From contig JAHDHX010000002.1 in the NCBI GenBank assembly GCA_020631075.1, positions 1 to 64,000 of the forward strand: DNA of 64,000 nt. The letters are read 5' to 3'. How positions within the stretch are numbered: position 1 is the first letter of the stretch; every line of letters starts with the position of its first letter. Both the position numbers and the translations under genes were made by a program. Origin of the DNA: Candidatus Altimarinota bacterium (GTDB lineage Bacteria > Patescibacteriota > Gracilibacteria > UBA4473). Positions 43,632 to 50,948 of this stretch are shown here, one piece after another. A model generated the notes under the pieces. The model was not told the DNA's origin. It did not search any database and was given only the letters and a program-made list of their open reading frames with translations.

Positions 43632-44825
43632 GTGATGTGGACGTATGCAGCGGCTGTGGCGTGGACGGATGAGCTGGCGAGTGAATCGCAGTTTTTTGCC
43701 CGTGGTCAGATGCCCGCGACGGAGGTGGTGAATGCGATATTGGACCATTGGGGGAGGCCCGACGCGCAGTATGACTGGCGCGTGGTGGTGACCGGCACGG
43801 CTGGGAAAGGGACGGTGTGTCGGAAGGTGGAGCAGATATTGACTGCGGCGGGGAAGCGAGTGACGACGCTGGTGTCGCCGCACATACAGGTGGTCAACGA
43901 ACGGGTGCGCCATGATGGCCGACTGATCAGCTGTGCGATGTACGCCGCGGGGATGGCGAAAGTGAAAGCGGCGGCGGAGGCGCTGGGGCTGCGGCCGTCT
44001 TACTTTGAGGTGCATGTGTTGCTGGGGATCTTGACCGGAGCGGAGCAGGGAAGTGAAGTGCTGGTGGGGGAGATCGGGATCGGGGGTGATAAAGACGCGG
44101 TGAATGTGTTGCGGGGAAAACGAATAGCGGCTTTAACTTTCGTGGGGGATGATCATTTGGGAATGTTTGGTGGATCGCGGGAGAAACTGATGGAAGCGAA
44201 GGCGGGGATTTTCACCGATGAGACGGTGTATGGCCTGACGTTTGATAAAAAAGTGTACTCAAGATATATAGAAAGAAAATTTCCTGAATATGAATATGTA
44301 AAAGGGATTGAAGACAAGCTGTGCAAAAAAGTTGCACAAAAAATTTGTAAAAAAATTCTTAAAAATGAGCTGCCTATTGTGCCACATAAACTCGGCCCTG
44401 CGCGTTGGGAAAAGGTGGCAGAGCGGGTGATTCTTGACGGAGCACATTCGGGGCCACGGTTTGAATTTTTAGCGCGGCGATTGCAAAAAATTCGGCGACC
44501 AATTGTGGGGCTGGGGGCCATGGGGGCGAATCATGACGCTAACACATTTGGTGCAATCATGGACAAGGTGGAGGCGTGGGTGTGGACGGATTTCCCGAGT
44601 GAGCGGCGGGGGCATGACCCAGCTTGGCTGGCGGAAAACTTTGGTGGAGAAGTTGAGAGAGACCTGAAGAAAGCGCTGGAGAGAGCGCAAGCAATAGCGA
44701 AACAGCGAGATGGGGTGGTGCTGGTGACGGGGAGTTTTTACTTGTGTGGGGCGGTGAGAGAGTGGTTTGTTCCGTCGGAGTTGATTTTGGAGCAGGGGAC
44801 TGAGTTTCCGCGGATATTGGTTTAG
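43632..44825 (+). CDS. FolC-like Mur ligase (folylpolyglutamate synthase family)
   Basis: 397 residues. ATP loop VVVTGTAGKGTVCRK (about residue 52), LVSPHIQVVNERVR, and EIGIGGDKDAVNVL match FolC/dihydrofolate synthase, as does VILDGAHSG in the C-terminal domain and the closing GSFYLCGAVREW. The canonical enzyme adds Glu to folate; in CPR relatives the substrate is unproven. The middle (about 205-255; 44240-44400) is AT-rich and Lys-rich, unlike the rest, and replaces part of the usual linker. It overlaps the convergent gene by 4 bases. Confidence 0.8.
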   Translation: MMWTYAAAVAWTDELASESQFFARGQMPATEVVNAILDHWGRPDAQYDWRVVVTGTAGKGTVCRKVEQILTAAGKRVTTLVSPHIQVVNERVRHDGRLISCAMYAAGMAKVKAAAEALGLRPSYFEVHVLLGILTGAEQGSEVLVGEIGIGGDKDAVNVLRGKRIAALTFVGDDHLGMFGGSREKLMEAKAGIFTDETVYGLTFDKKVYSRYIERKFPEYEYVKGIEDKLCKKVAQKICKKILKNELPIVPHKLGPARWEKVAERVILDGAHSGPRFEFLARRLQKIRRPIVGLGAMGANHDANTFGAIMDKVEAWVWTDFPSERRGHDPAWLAENFGGEVERDLKKALERAQAIAKQRDGVVLVTGSFYLCGAVREWFVPSELILEQGTEFPRILV

Positions 44826-45385
44826 GATGTGGACTTTAAATCTGGGTCATTGGTAAGTTTGATGTAGCGAGCACCATCTAAAGAAGGATCAGTGTGCGCC
44901 ACTGTTCCGTATTGATGGAAGCCGTTTTTGAGATGAGCTTTATATGTGATTGTCTGAGGTGAAGCGGCGGTTTTTGAGTAAATGACTTGTTTTATTTCGG
45001 CAGATTTCTTTGCAATTAGTTGGCTTCTTTGGTTATTGAGTTCGTTCCATACTTTATTTTCTTTGTAAGGATCTATTACTCGACTTCCACCAAGGTGTGC
45101 ATAAGTTTTTTCACCTTCTTGCAAAAAGAATAGTTTGGCTGTTCCAATGATTTCTTCATTTTTTTCTTCGTTAATGATGAATGCTACGAGCCAAACGGTG
45201 TCCATCATTATTCTTTCCATAAATAACCCATCTATTTGATAATAATCATCGTATTCTTTTTTGTAAATTCCACTATTTAATTCATTGTAGGTGTAATTTT
45301 CTTCCATTATTTTCCATATTTTTTTTCCATATTTTTCAATATTTGGAGTGTTTTTATCTATAATCTTTGTTTCAAATTTCTTCAT
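44822..45385 (-). CDS. Hypothetical protein, possibly GNAT-like, AT-rich
   Basis: 187 residues. The central part (about 65-115) has a strand pattern VAFIINEEKNEEIIGTAKLFFL followed by a Gly-containing turn and helix that could be a GNAT acetyltransferase fold, but the acetyl-CoA loop is not clear. No signal or membrane segment. The gene is strongly AT-rich compared with gatB and proS around it, so transfer is likely. Function unknown. The start at 45385 is followed by Lys-rich MKKFETKIIDKN. Confidence 0.55.
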   Translation of the reverse strand: MKKFETKIIDKNTPNIEKYGKKIWKIMEENYTYNELNSGIYKKEYDDYYQIDGLFMERIMMDTVWLVAFIINEEKNEEIIGTAKLFFLQEGEKTYAHLGGSRVIDPYKENKVWNELNNQRSQLIAKKSAEIKQVIYSKTAASPQTITYKAHLKNGFHQYGTVAHTDPSLDGARYIKLTNDPDLKSTS

Positions 45386-45421
45386 ATTTTAAAATTATGT
45401 ATTTATTCTGCTTAAATCAAA

Positions 45422-45880
45422 TCATTGGTCGAGAACGTGATTAACGATGCTGTCTGCGACGCGGTTTTTCTCGCGGCGGACGTGTTGGTAGTCTATGCTC
45501 TTAAACTGGTCAGACAGAGCACGGGCGGTGGCGTAGAGCTTTTTCATATCGGGGTGCTTGACCCGCCAGATACCATTGAGCTGGTGAACGATGAGTTGGG
45601 AGTCAAGGCGGACGCTGAGGTGGGTGATGTCGTGCTGGAGGGCGACTTTGAGTCCGAGGATGAGGCCGTGATATTCGGCGACGTTGTTGGTGGCGTGGCC
45701 ACAGTGGGTGCCAGCGCGTTCGAGCTCTTGCCTTTCGGCGTCATACACGACTGCGCCACCCGCGGCGGGGCCTGGGTTGCCCCGAGAGCCGCCGTCGGCG
45801 TAGAGGGTGCCGACTCGCTTGGGTTTGGGGGGAAGGGGGGATGCAGTGGAGGGTGTGGAAAAAAGGTTGGACTGACTCAT
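45422..45880 (-). CDS. Ribonuclease HI family protein
   Basis: 152 residues. The catalytic carboxylates are visible: Asp in YADGGSRGNPGP (about 28), Glu in TNNVAEYHGLI (about 69), Asp in RLDSQLIV (about 93), and a late Asp in RVADSIVNH. The form ADGGSRGNPGPAAGG with TNNxAEY is the archaeal/Bacillus YpdQ-like type. It would cut RNA in RNA-DNA hybrids. About 22 N-terminal Ser/Pro-rich residues precede the domain. It overlaps the proS stop by four bases (ATGA), so the two are coupled. Confidence 0.87.
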   Translation of the reverse strand: MSQSNLFSTPSTASPLPPKPKRVGTLYADGGSRGNPGPAAGGAVVYDAERQELERAGTHCGHATNNVAEYHGLILGLKVALQHDITHLSVRLDSQLIVHQLNGIWRVKHPDMKKLYATARALSDQFKSIDYQHVRREKNRVADSIVNHVLDQ

Positions 45881-47598
45881 GCGTGGCGCTGGATGAGGCG
45901 GTCGAGGGTGGTACTGAGCTCACTGAGTGCGACGTGATGAGTGTTGCCGTTGGCGCGTTCGACGATTTCGCATTGTTGCTGCTCAAGGGTGCGTTTGGAG
46001 ATGACTACGCGCACGGGCAAGCCGATGAGCTCGTGGTCGGCGAATTTTTGGCCTGGGCCGACTTTTTTCTCTCGGCGGTCGTCGAGTAGAACTTCAAAGC
46101 CAGCGTTTTGGAGTTCCGTGTAGAGCTGCTCGGCGATGGTGTAGGGGGCGTCGCTGCGGCCGATGGGGGCGAGGTAGACGTGAAAGGGGGCGAGGTGATG
46201 GGGCCAGCGGATGCCTTGGTCGTCGTGGTGTGTTTCGACGATGACGCCCATAAGGCGGGAAACACCGATGCCGTAGCAGCCCATGAGGACGTCGGTGGGT
46301 TTGCCGTCGGGGCCTGGCACGCGGTAGCTGAAGGGGGCGGAGTACTTGTTTTTGAGTTTGAAAATGTTGCCGACCTCGGCGGCGGGGCGGATGACGAGTG
46401 GGTTGCCCGCGAGTGAAGTGAAGTCGGTGGTCGGGACGGCGAAGTTGGCCCAGTGGTCGGGGTGGAAGTCACGGTCGACATTGGCGTGGAAGTAGTCACG
46501 GTGCGGGGCGTTGGCACCGGTGATGAAGTTGTGCACGGTTTTGAGGGATTGGTCGGCGATGACGACGCACTGGCTGGCCAGTGAATCGGGGAGGTTTATG
46601 GGAGAAATGAAGCCGTGAACGAAGCCTGTGGTGGTTAATTCTTCACGAGAAACTTCTGTTAATTTTTGATCAATAAAGTTGCTCAATAGTAAGGGATTGA
46701 CTTCGAGATCACCGCGGATGCAGGCCAAAAGAAATTGGCCGTCTTCGAGGCGGTAGACGACTGTTTTGAGAACTTGCCACGCCTGACAGTCGCAGGTGTC
46801 GACACTGGCTTGTATACTGGGGCCGCGTTCGATAGTTCGCTCTTCGAGAGGGAGGAGGGCTTCGCCAGTATTTTTATTATCGGGTAAACCTTGAGCAATT
46901 TCTTTGTTCCAGTGCTCTTGGGTGACGGTGTCGGTGTAGATGTCGTCTTCGCCGACGTCGCACAGAGTCTGAAACTCATGTGAGAATTTGGCAAAGGTGC
47001 CGCCTGAGGCTTTGGTGAGGAGGGTGATGTCGCCTAAGCCTAGTCGCTGAAAAATGCGAATGTAAGCCTCAGTCATGGCCTGGTAGTACTCATCAAGGCA
47101 TTCGGTCGAGGTGTGGAAGGAGTAGGCATCTTTCATGATGAATTCACGACCGCGGAGGACACCTGATTTAGCGCGGGGTTCGTTGCGAAACTTGGTTTGG
47201 ATCTGGTAGACGCAGGCGGGAAAGTGCTTGGGGCTGGACAGGTAGCGTTGTACAAGTGGGGTGACGGTTTCCTCATGGGTGGGGGAGAGGGCAATCTCGC
47301 CGTGGGAGGCTTCGACCTGATAGAGCACGTCGAGCTCTGACCAGCGGCCAGTTCTTTCCCAATTTTCACGCGGGCAGATGCTGGACATGAGTAACTCAAG
47401 ACTCTGCACGGCGGCCATTTCCTCTTGTATAACTTTTTTGATCTTTGATAAAGTCCTGAGTCCAAAGGGCATGTAAGAATAAACTCCTGCGAGTTCCTTG
47501 TGCACAAATCCTGCTCGAATAAGAAGTTGGGCATTGGTGGCGGTTTCGCCGCTGGGGGTGTCTTTGCTGGTGACGGGGAAGAGTTGTGAGATTTTCAT
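45877..47598 (-). CDS. proS: Prolyl-tRNA synthetase, bacterial (ProS) type
   Basis: 573 residues. Class II motifs: motif 1 in IKKVIQEEMAAVQSLELLM, motif 2 in QIQTKFRNEPRAKSGVLRGREF, and motif 3 in LMGCYGIGVSRLMGV. A YbaK-like editing insertion lies at about 220-390 (VKT-like stretch VLKTVVYRL). The C-terminal anticodon-binding domain (about 465-573) has DDRREKKVGPGQKFAD. It charges tRNA-Pro and would clear Ala-tRNA-Pro by its insertion. The start at 47598 follows CACTC. It leads a two-gene unit with the RNase H gene. Confidence 0.93.
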   Translation of the reverse strand: MKISQLFPVTSKDTPSGETATNAQLLIRAGFVHKELAGVYSYMPFGLRTLSKIKKVIQEEMAAVQSLELLMSSICPRENWERTGRWSELDVLYQVEASHGEIALSPTHEETVTPLVQRYLSSPKHFPACVYQIQTKFRNEPRAKSGVLRGREFIMKDAYSFHTSTECLDEYYQAMTEAYIRIFQRLGLGDITLLTKASGGTFAKFSHEFQTLCDVGEDDIYTDTVTQEHWNKEIAQGLPDNKNTGEALLPLEERTIERGPSIQASVDTCDCQAWQVLKTVVYRLEDGQFLLACIRGDLEVNPLLLSNFIDQKLTEVSREELTTTGFVHGFISPINLPDSLASQCVVIADQSLKTVHNFITGANAPHRDYFHANVDRDFHPDHWANFAVPTTDFTSLAGNPLVIRPAAEVGNIFKLKNKYSAPFSYRVPGPDGKPTDVLMGCYGIGVSRLMGVIVETHHDDQGIRWPHHLAPFHVYLAPIGRSDAPYTIAEQLYTELQNAGFEVLLDDRREKKVGPGQKFADHELIGLPVRVVISKRTLEQQQCEIVERANGNTHHVALSELSTTLDRLIQRHA

Positions 47599-47774
47599 GA
47601 GTGATGGAGTCTAGATGATGAAAGTAAAGAGAAATGACTTTGGCTTATGTTCTTACCCATGGTAGTGGAGCAGGGGACTGGTGGCGAGGGGAAATTTGCT
47701 GACTGCTTGACCTGACTGACGGAGGGGATAGCTTGGGCGCGATCTGTCCTTTTTTAATCATTTTCTAACGACAC

Positions 47775-49052
47775 ATGGCAAACTATAAGATGCTTCCTGG
47801 CTCGCAGGTGCAATTTACGCTGACGCTGAGCAAAGAGGAAATCCGCAACACGGAGCCACAAGTGCTCAACAAGCTTCGTCAGAATGCAAAAATTCCTGGT
47901 TTTCGTCCTGGTAAAGCTTCAGACGCAGTGCTCAAAGAGCACTTTGGAGCGGGGTTGATCGGGTACCAAACCACTGAACAGGCTATCAATAATGTGTTTC
48001 GGGCGTTCATTAAAAAAGAGGGCATTAAGCCGATTAGTCAGCCGCAGCTCGACGCCAAGCCCGACTCAGACCCGATGGAGTTAGAATTCACGGTGGAGGT
48101 GGAGCCAGAGATTACGGTCAAGGGGTGGGAGAAATTTGCCGTGAAAAAGGCAGACATAACCGTGAGTGCGGATGAAGTAACGGCAGCCATGGAAGAAGCC
48201 GTCAAAGAGGCCGGCAAAGGCAAAGCGGTTGACCGCGCGGCGCAGGACGGGGACACGGTGGTGGTGGCATTCCGTGGAAAGGGGGAAGACGGGAATGTGC
48301 TGCCTGGTACGGATAGTGAACGGTCGATCTTCACGGTGGGGGCAGGGCAGTTTTTGCCTGATCTAGAGGCGGCGTTTGCGGGGATGAAGGCTGGTGAGAA
48401 AAAGGCCGATGTGGGGGTTGATTTCCCGAAAGAGTACCATGCGCCTGATTTTGCGGGGAAGACGGTACCGTTTGACATTGAGCTGCTGGAGGTGCTGGAG
48501 CCTGACTTGGAGGCTTTGACGGCTGAAGACCTGCAGGCGTTGACTGGGCGGGAAGAGGTGACACTGGAAAATTGGCGGGTTGAAACGGAGGAACGGCTGA
48601 AAATGCGCTTGGGGCAAGAAGCGCGGCAAGAGCAGATTACCGAATTACAAGACCTGATAGTCAAAGGTATGACTGGGGTGGAGTTGCCCGCCTCATGGGT
48701 TGAGCGTGAGTACGAAGATCGTTTGCAGCGGATGGAAGACTCTGGTTCGCACAAGGCTGACCCTGAAGGGTTTTGGACGCGACTGGGAGGAAAGGAAGAG
48801 TGGGAGAAGAAAACGCGGGCGGAGATTGATCGGGGGATACGTGTGATGCTGGGGATGGGACATATCTTTGACCAAGTGCCAGACACGGTGACGCTGCCCG
48901 AGGAGGAGCAGCGGATGGCGGAAATTAAGGCGCAGTTTAGCCTGGCCCAGCGGGGACAAGACCCGTCCGACAAGGAAGCACTGGGGTCGCTGGCGCGTCG
49001 GTTTGCCTTTGACGCGCAGGTGGAGAAGTATCTGCAGTCGATCGAGCAGTAG
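47775..49052 (+). CDS. tig: Trigger factor
   Basis: 425 residues. The ribosome-binding N-domain carries the signature IPGFRPGKAS (about residue 40). A PPIase FKBP-like domain (about 140-230) includes DGDTVVVAFRG and the later FPKEYHAPDFAGKTVPFDIELLEV segment. The C-terminal chaperone domain (about 235-425) is helical. It binds nascent chains at the exit tunnel. The ATG at 47775 follows AACGACAC. A TTGACC box about 65 bases upstream may be part of its promoter. A strong terminator follows. Confidence 0.92.
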   Translation: MANYKMLPGSQVQFTLTLSKEEIRNTEPQVLNKLRQNAKIPGFRPGKASDAVLKEHFGAGLIGYQTTEQAINNVFRAFIKKEGIKPISQPQLDAKPDSDPMELEFTVEVEPEITVKGWEKFAVKKADITVSADEVTAAMEEAVKEAGKGKAVDRAAQDGDTVVVAFRGKGEDGNVLPGTDSERSIFTVGAGQFLPDLEAAFAGMKAGEKKADVGVDFPKEYHAPDFAGKTVPFDIELLEVLEPDLEALTAEDLQALTGREEVTLENWRVETEERLKMRLGQEARQEQITELQDLIVKGMTGVELPASWVEREYEDRLQRMEDSGSHKADPEGFWTRLGGKEEWEKKTRAEIDRGIRVMLGMGHIFDQVPDTVTLPEEEQRMAEIKAQFSLAQRGQDPSDKEALGSLARRFAFDAQVEKYLQSIEQ

Positions 49053-49076
49053 GGGGGAGCGGGGAACTTGATTGGT

Positions 49077-49108
49077 ACGTCTGGCGCAGTGCGTCAGGCG
49101 TATTTTTT
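49077..49108 (+). terminator. Rho-independent terminator after tig
   Basis: ACGTCTGGCGCA-G-TGCGTCAGGCGT stem (with G-U pairs) followed by ATTTTTT, 25 bases after the trigger factor stop. Confidence 0.85.
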
Positions 49109-49185
49109 ATGCTGTGAAATTTAACTTGGTGGCTTTGGTGTGGTGGGGGCTATGAATGGAGTGAGAAATGGTGTATAATGAAATG

Positions 49186-49419
49186 ATGAAAAAGATATAT
49201 ATGATCTTGGCGTCGGCGGCGGGGTTGTTTGGGCTGATAATCTGCTTTGAAAATGTGTCGATGACGGCACCAATTTTGGTGCTTTTCTCGACCATCAATT
49301 CTTCGCTCTTCTTCCCACTATTTTTGGTGATGATGGTTGGTTTTGTGTCAGGATTCTTTGCAGCGATGGCCCTGAAGGAGAGGAGTGATGACTTCTTAGA
49401 TGACGGTGATTTTGTATAA
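49186..49419 (+). CDS. Small two-span membrane protein, LapA/DUF1049-like
   Basis: About 77 residues with two hydrophobic segments (about 3-25 and 36-62) and an acidic tail (ERSDDFLDDGDF). The layout, with a FENVSMTAPILVLF stretch between spans, resembles LapA/DUF1049 small membrane proteins. In-frame ATGs exist at 49168, 49183 and 49186. A TATAAT box at 49174-49179 lies 6 bases before 49186, which favours that start on a leaderless RNA and excludes 49168. Function unknown. Confidence 0.6.
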   Translation: MKKIYMILASAAGLFGLIICFENVSMTAPILVLFSTINSSLFFPLFLVMMVGFVSGFFAAMALKERSDDFLDDGDFV

Positions 49420-49570
49420 TAAATTTGAACAATAGTTTTAAATTATTTGTGCGTGGTGATTTTTTTTGTGCTGATATTTCTTTTTGTGCTGCGCTTCTCT
49501 CTGGCTTGGGGTGATTATGTTTTGACTTTTTTTCTTGGAATGGGTACTAAAGTTGTGCTACTATATTTTG

Positions 49571-49595
49571 ATCAACAAATTTGATCCTTGTTGAT
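49571..49595. promoter_or_regulatory. Inverted repeat upstream of the HTH-nucleotidyltransferase gene
   Basis: ATCAACAA (49571-49578) and TTGTTGAT (49588-49595) form a perfect inverted repeat with a 9-base spacer. A promoter-like TTGACT, 17 bases, TACTAA lies just upstream (about 49523-49551). The repeat is a candidate operator, perhaps for the HTH protein itself. The spacer 49420-49693 contains no convincing gene. Confidence 0.45.
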
Positions 49596-49693
49596 TCTCA
49601 GTCAGAAGCGCTCAATGACGGACACTCTGAAAAGTGTCGCTGCATTCTCGGCTGCTCCTCACACAATTTTTCTTCTTTTCACACAGACACATT

Positions 49694-50278
49694 ATGATGT
49701 TGAAAAAAATTTTTGGTTCGGGGGCGCGGGTAAAACTATTTCGGCAATTTTTGACTCACCCAGAGGAGGAATTTTTTATTCGCCAGCTGACACGGATCCT
49801 CGATGAGCAGATTAACTCGCTCCGACGGGAGCTCGAAAATTTGGAGAAAATCGGGATGCTGAAATCGAAAGAGAAGAATCGGAAAAAATATTATCGTGTG
49901 AATCCACACTTCCCTCTGTTGTCCGAACTCTCGTCGATCGTCCGCAAGACGAATGAGGAAAATGAGGCGTTGCTGAAACAGCTCAATAAAGTGGGGGATG
50001 TGTCGATTGCGATTTTGGGGGGGCACTTTGTCGGGGACGCGCAGGCTGATGTGGATATTTTCCTGGTGGGGGACGTGGATAAGTCGGAACTCGAAGCGTT
50101 GCTGGAAAAGCGATTCCCTGAGGCGGAACTGCGATATAACGCGATGTCGAAGGAGGATTTTTTGTACCGCATCACGCTGAAGGATAAGTTTGTGCAGACA
50201 ATTTTTGGGCAGAGTGCGAACTTGATCCTCAAAAATAAAATGAAGAAGGACACAGAGCAGTTGCTGGCGACTTTGTGA
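49694..50278 (+). CDS. Winged-helix protein fused to a nucleotidyltransferase-like domain
   Basis: About 194 residues. Residues 1-80 form an ArsR-like winged helix (KLFRQFLTHPEEEFFIRQLTRILD...INSLRRELENLEKIGMLKSKE...KKYYRVN). Residues about 100-194 resemble a degenerate nucleotidyltransferase domain: GGHFVGDAQADVDIFLVG keeps the DxD but lacks the usual GSxARG turn. It is likely a DNA-binding regulator. The ATG pair at 49694/49697 was chosen; longer starts add unrelated residues. An inverted repeat about 100 bases upstream may be its operator. Confidence 0.65.
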   Translation: MMLKKIFGSGARVKLFRQFLTHPEEEFFIRQLTRILDEQINSLRRELENLEKIGMLKSKEKNRKKYYRVNPHFPLLSELSSIVRKTNEENEALLKQLNKVGDVSIAILGGHFVGDAQADVDIFLVGDVDKSELEALLEKRFPEAELRYNAMSKEDFLYRITLKDKFVQTIFGQSANLILKNKMKKDTEQLLATL

Positions 50279-50316
50279 TTTTGTAATTCGGAGGGAATTT
50301 TAGTTTGCGCTGGAGG

Positions 50317-50346
50317 ATAAACCCGTCTATAAAAGGCGGGATTTAT
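50317..50346 (+). promoter_or_regulatory. Hairpin in the rplS leader
   Basis: ATAAACCCG pairs with CGGGATTTAT (one bulge) around TCTATAAAAGG, ending 15 bases before the rplS ATG. It could end the upstream transcript or take part in L19 control. The downstream ATTTATTTAA is only moderately T-rich. Confidence 0.45.
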
Positions 50347-50361
50347 TTAACTCTCGGAAAA

Positions 50362-50835
50362 ATGACGCATACGTTAATCCAAGAATTTGAGGCACAGTAC
50401 ACCAAGAGCTCCGTGCCGAAAATTAAAACGGGGTACCACGTGCGGGTACACCAAAAAATTAAAGAAGGCTCGAAAGAACGAGTACAGGTCTTCGAAGGGA
50501 TGGTGATTTCGGTTAATCCTGGAAATGGTTTGAACCAAACCTTCACGGTGCGAAAGATCTCGAATGGGGTGGGAGTGGAAAAGACTTTTATGATTCACTC
50601 GCCGAACATTGTGAAGATCGAAGTCAAGCGAGCGCACAAGGTGCGTCGAGCGAAGATTAACTACATGCGAGAACGGTCAGGGAAAGCACTGCGCCTGAAA
50701 GAGGTGCCGCTGGCGCTGGAAACGCTGGAGTTTGCTGACCCGACACCTGTGGCGAAAGCCGAAGTAGCAGCAGAACCTGCGGCTGAAACAGCAGCAGCCA
50801 CTGACGAAGCAGAAGTGGCAGAAGCAGCGGCGTAG
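50362..50835 (+). CDS. rplS: 50S ribosomal protein L19
   Basis: 157 residues. The core (about 1-120) is typical L19: YHVRVHQKIKEGSKERVQVFEGMVI, FTVRKISNGVGVEKTF and HSPNIVKIEVKRAHKVRRAKINYMRE, located at the 30S-50S interface. An Ala/Glu-rich C-terminal tail of about 35 residues (AEVAAEPAAETAAATDEAEV) extends beyond the usual 115-residue length, a feature often seen in ribosomal proteins of CPR bacteria. The start MTHTLIQEF at 50362 fits. A terminator follows. Confidence 0.93.
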   Translation: MTHTLIQEFEAQYTKSSVPKIKTGYHVRVHQKIKEGSKERVQVFEGMVISVNPGNGLNQTFTVRKISNGVGVEKTFMIHSPNIVKIEVKRAHKVRRAKINYMRERSGKALRLKEVPLALETLEFADPTPVAKAEVAAEPAAETAAATDEAEVAEAAA

Positions 50836-50860
50836 TGATCTGGTAATAACTTTGAAAAAA

Positions 50861-50886
50861 GCCACTTCGGCGGAAGTGGCTTTTTT
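50861..50886. terminator. Bidirectional terminator between rplS and carB1
   Basis: AAAAAAGCCACTTC-GGCG-GAAGTGGCTTTTTT: an 8-bp GC-rich stem flanked by A6 and T6, working for both convergent genes. Confidence 0.9.
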
Positions 50887-50948
50887 GATGGTGGATTTCT
50901 TGCCCCTTGTTTTTGAATATCTTGTGCGCTTAGAAAAGCAGGGGACTG

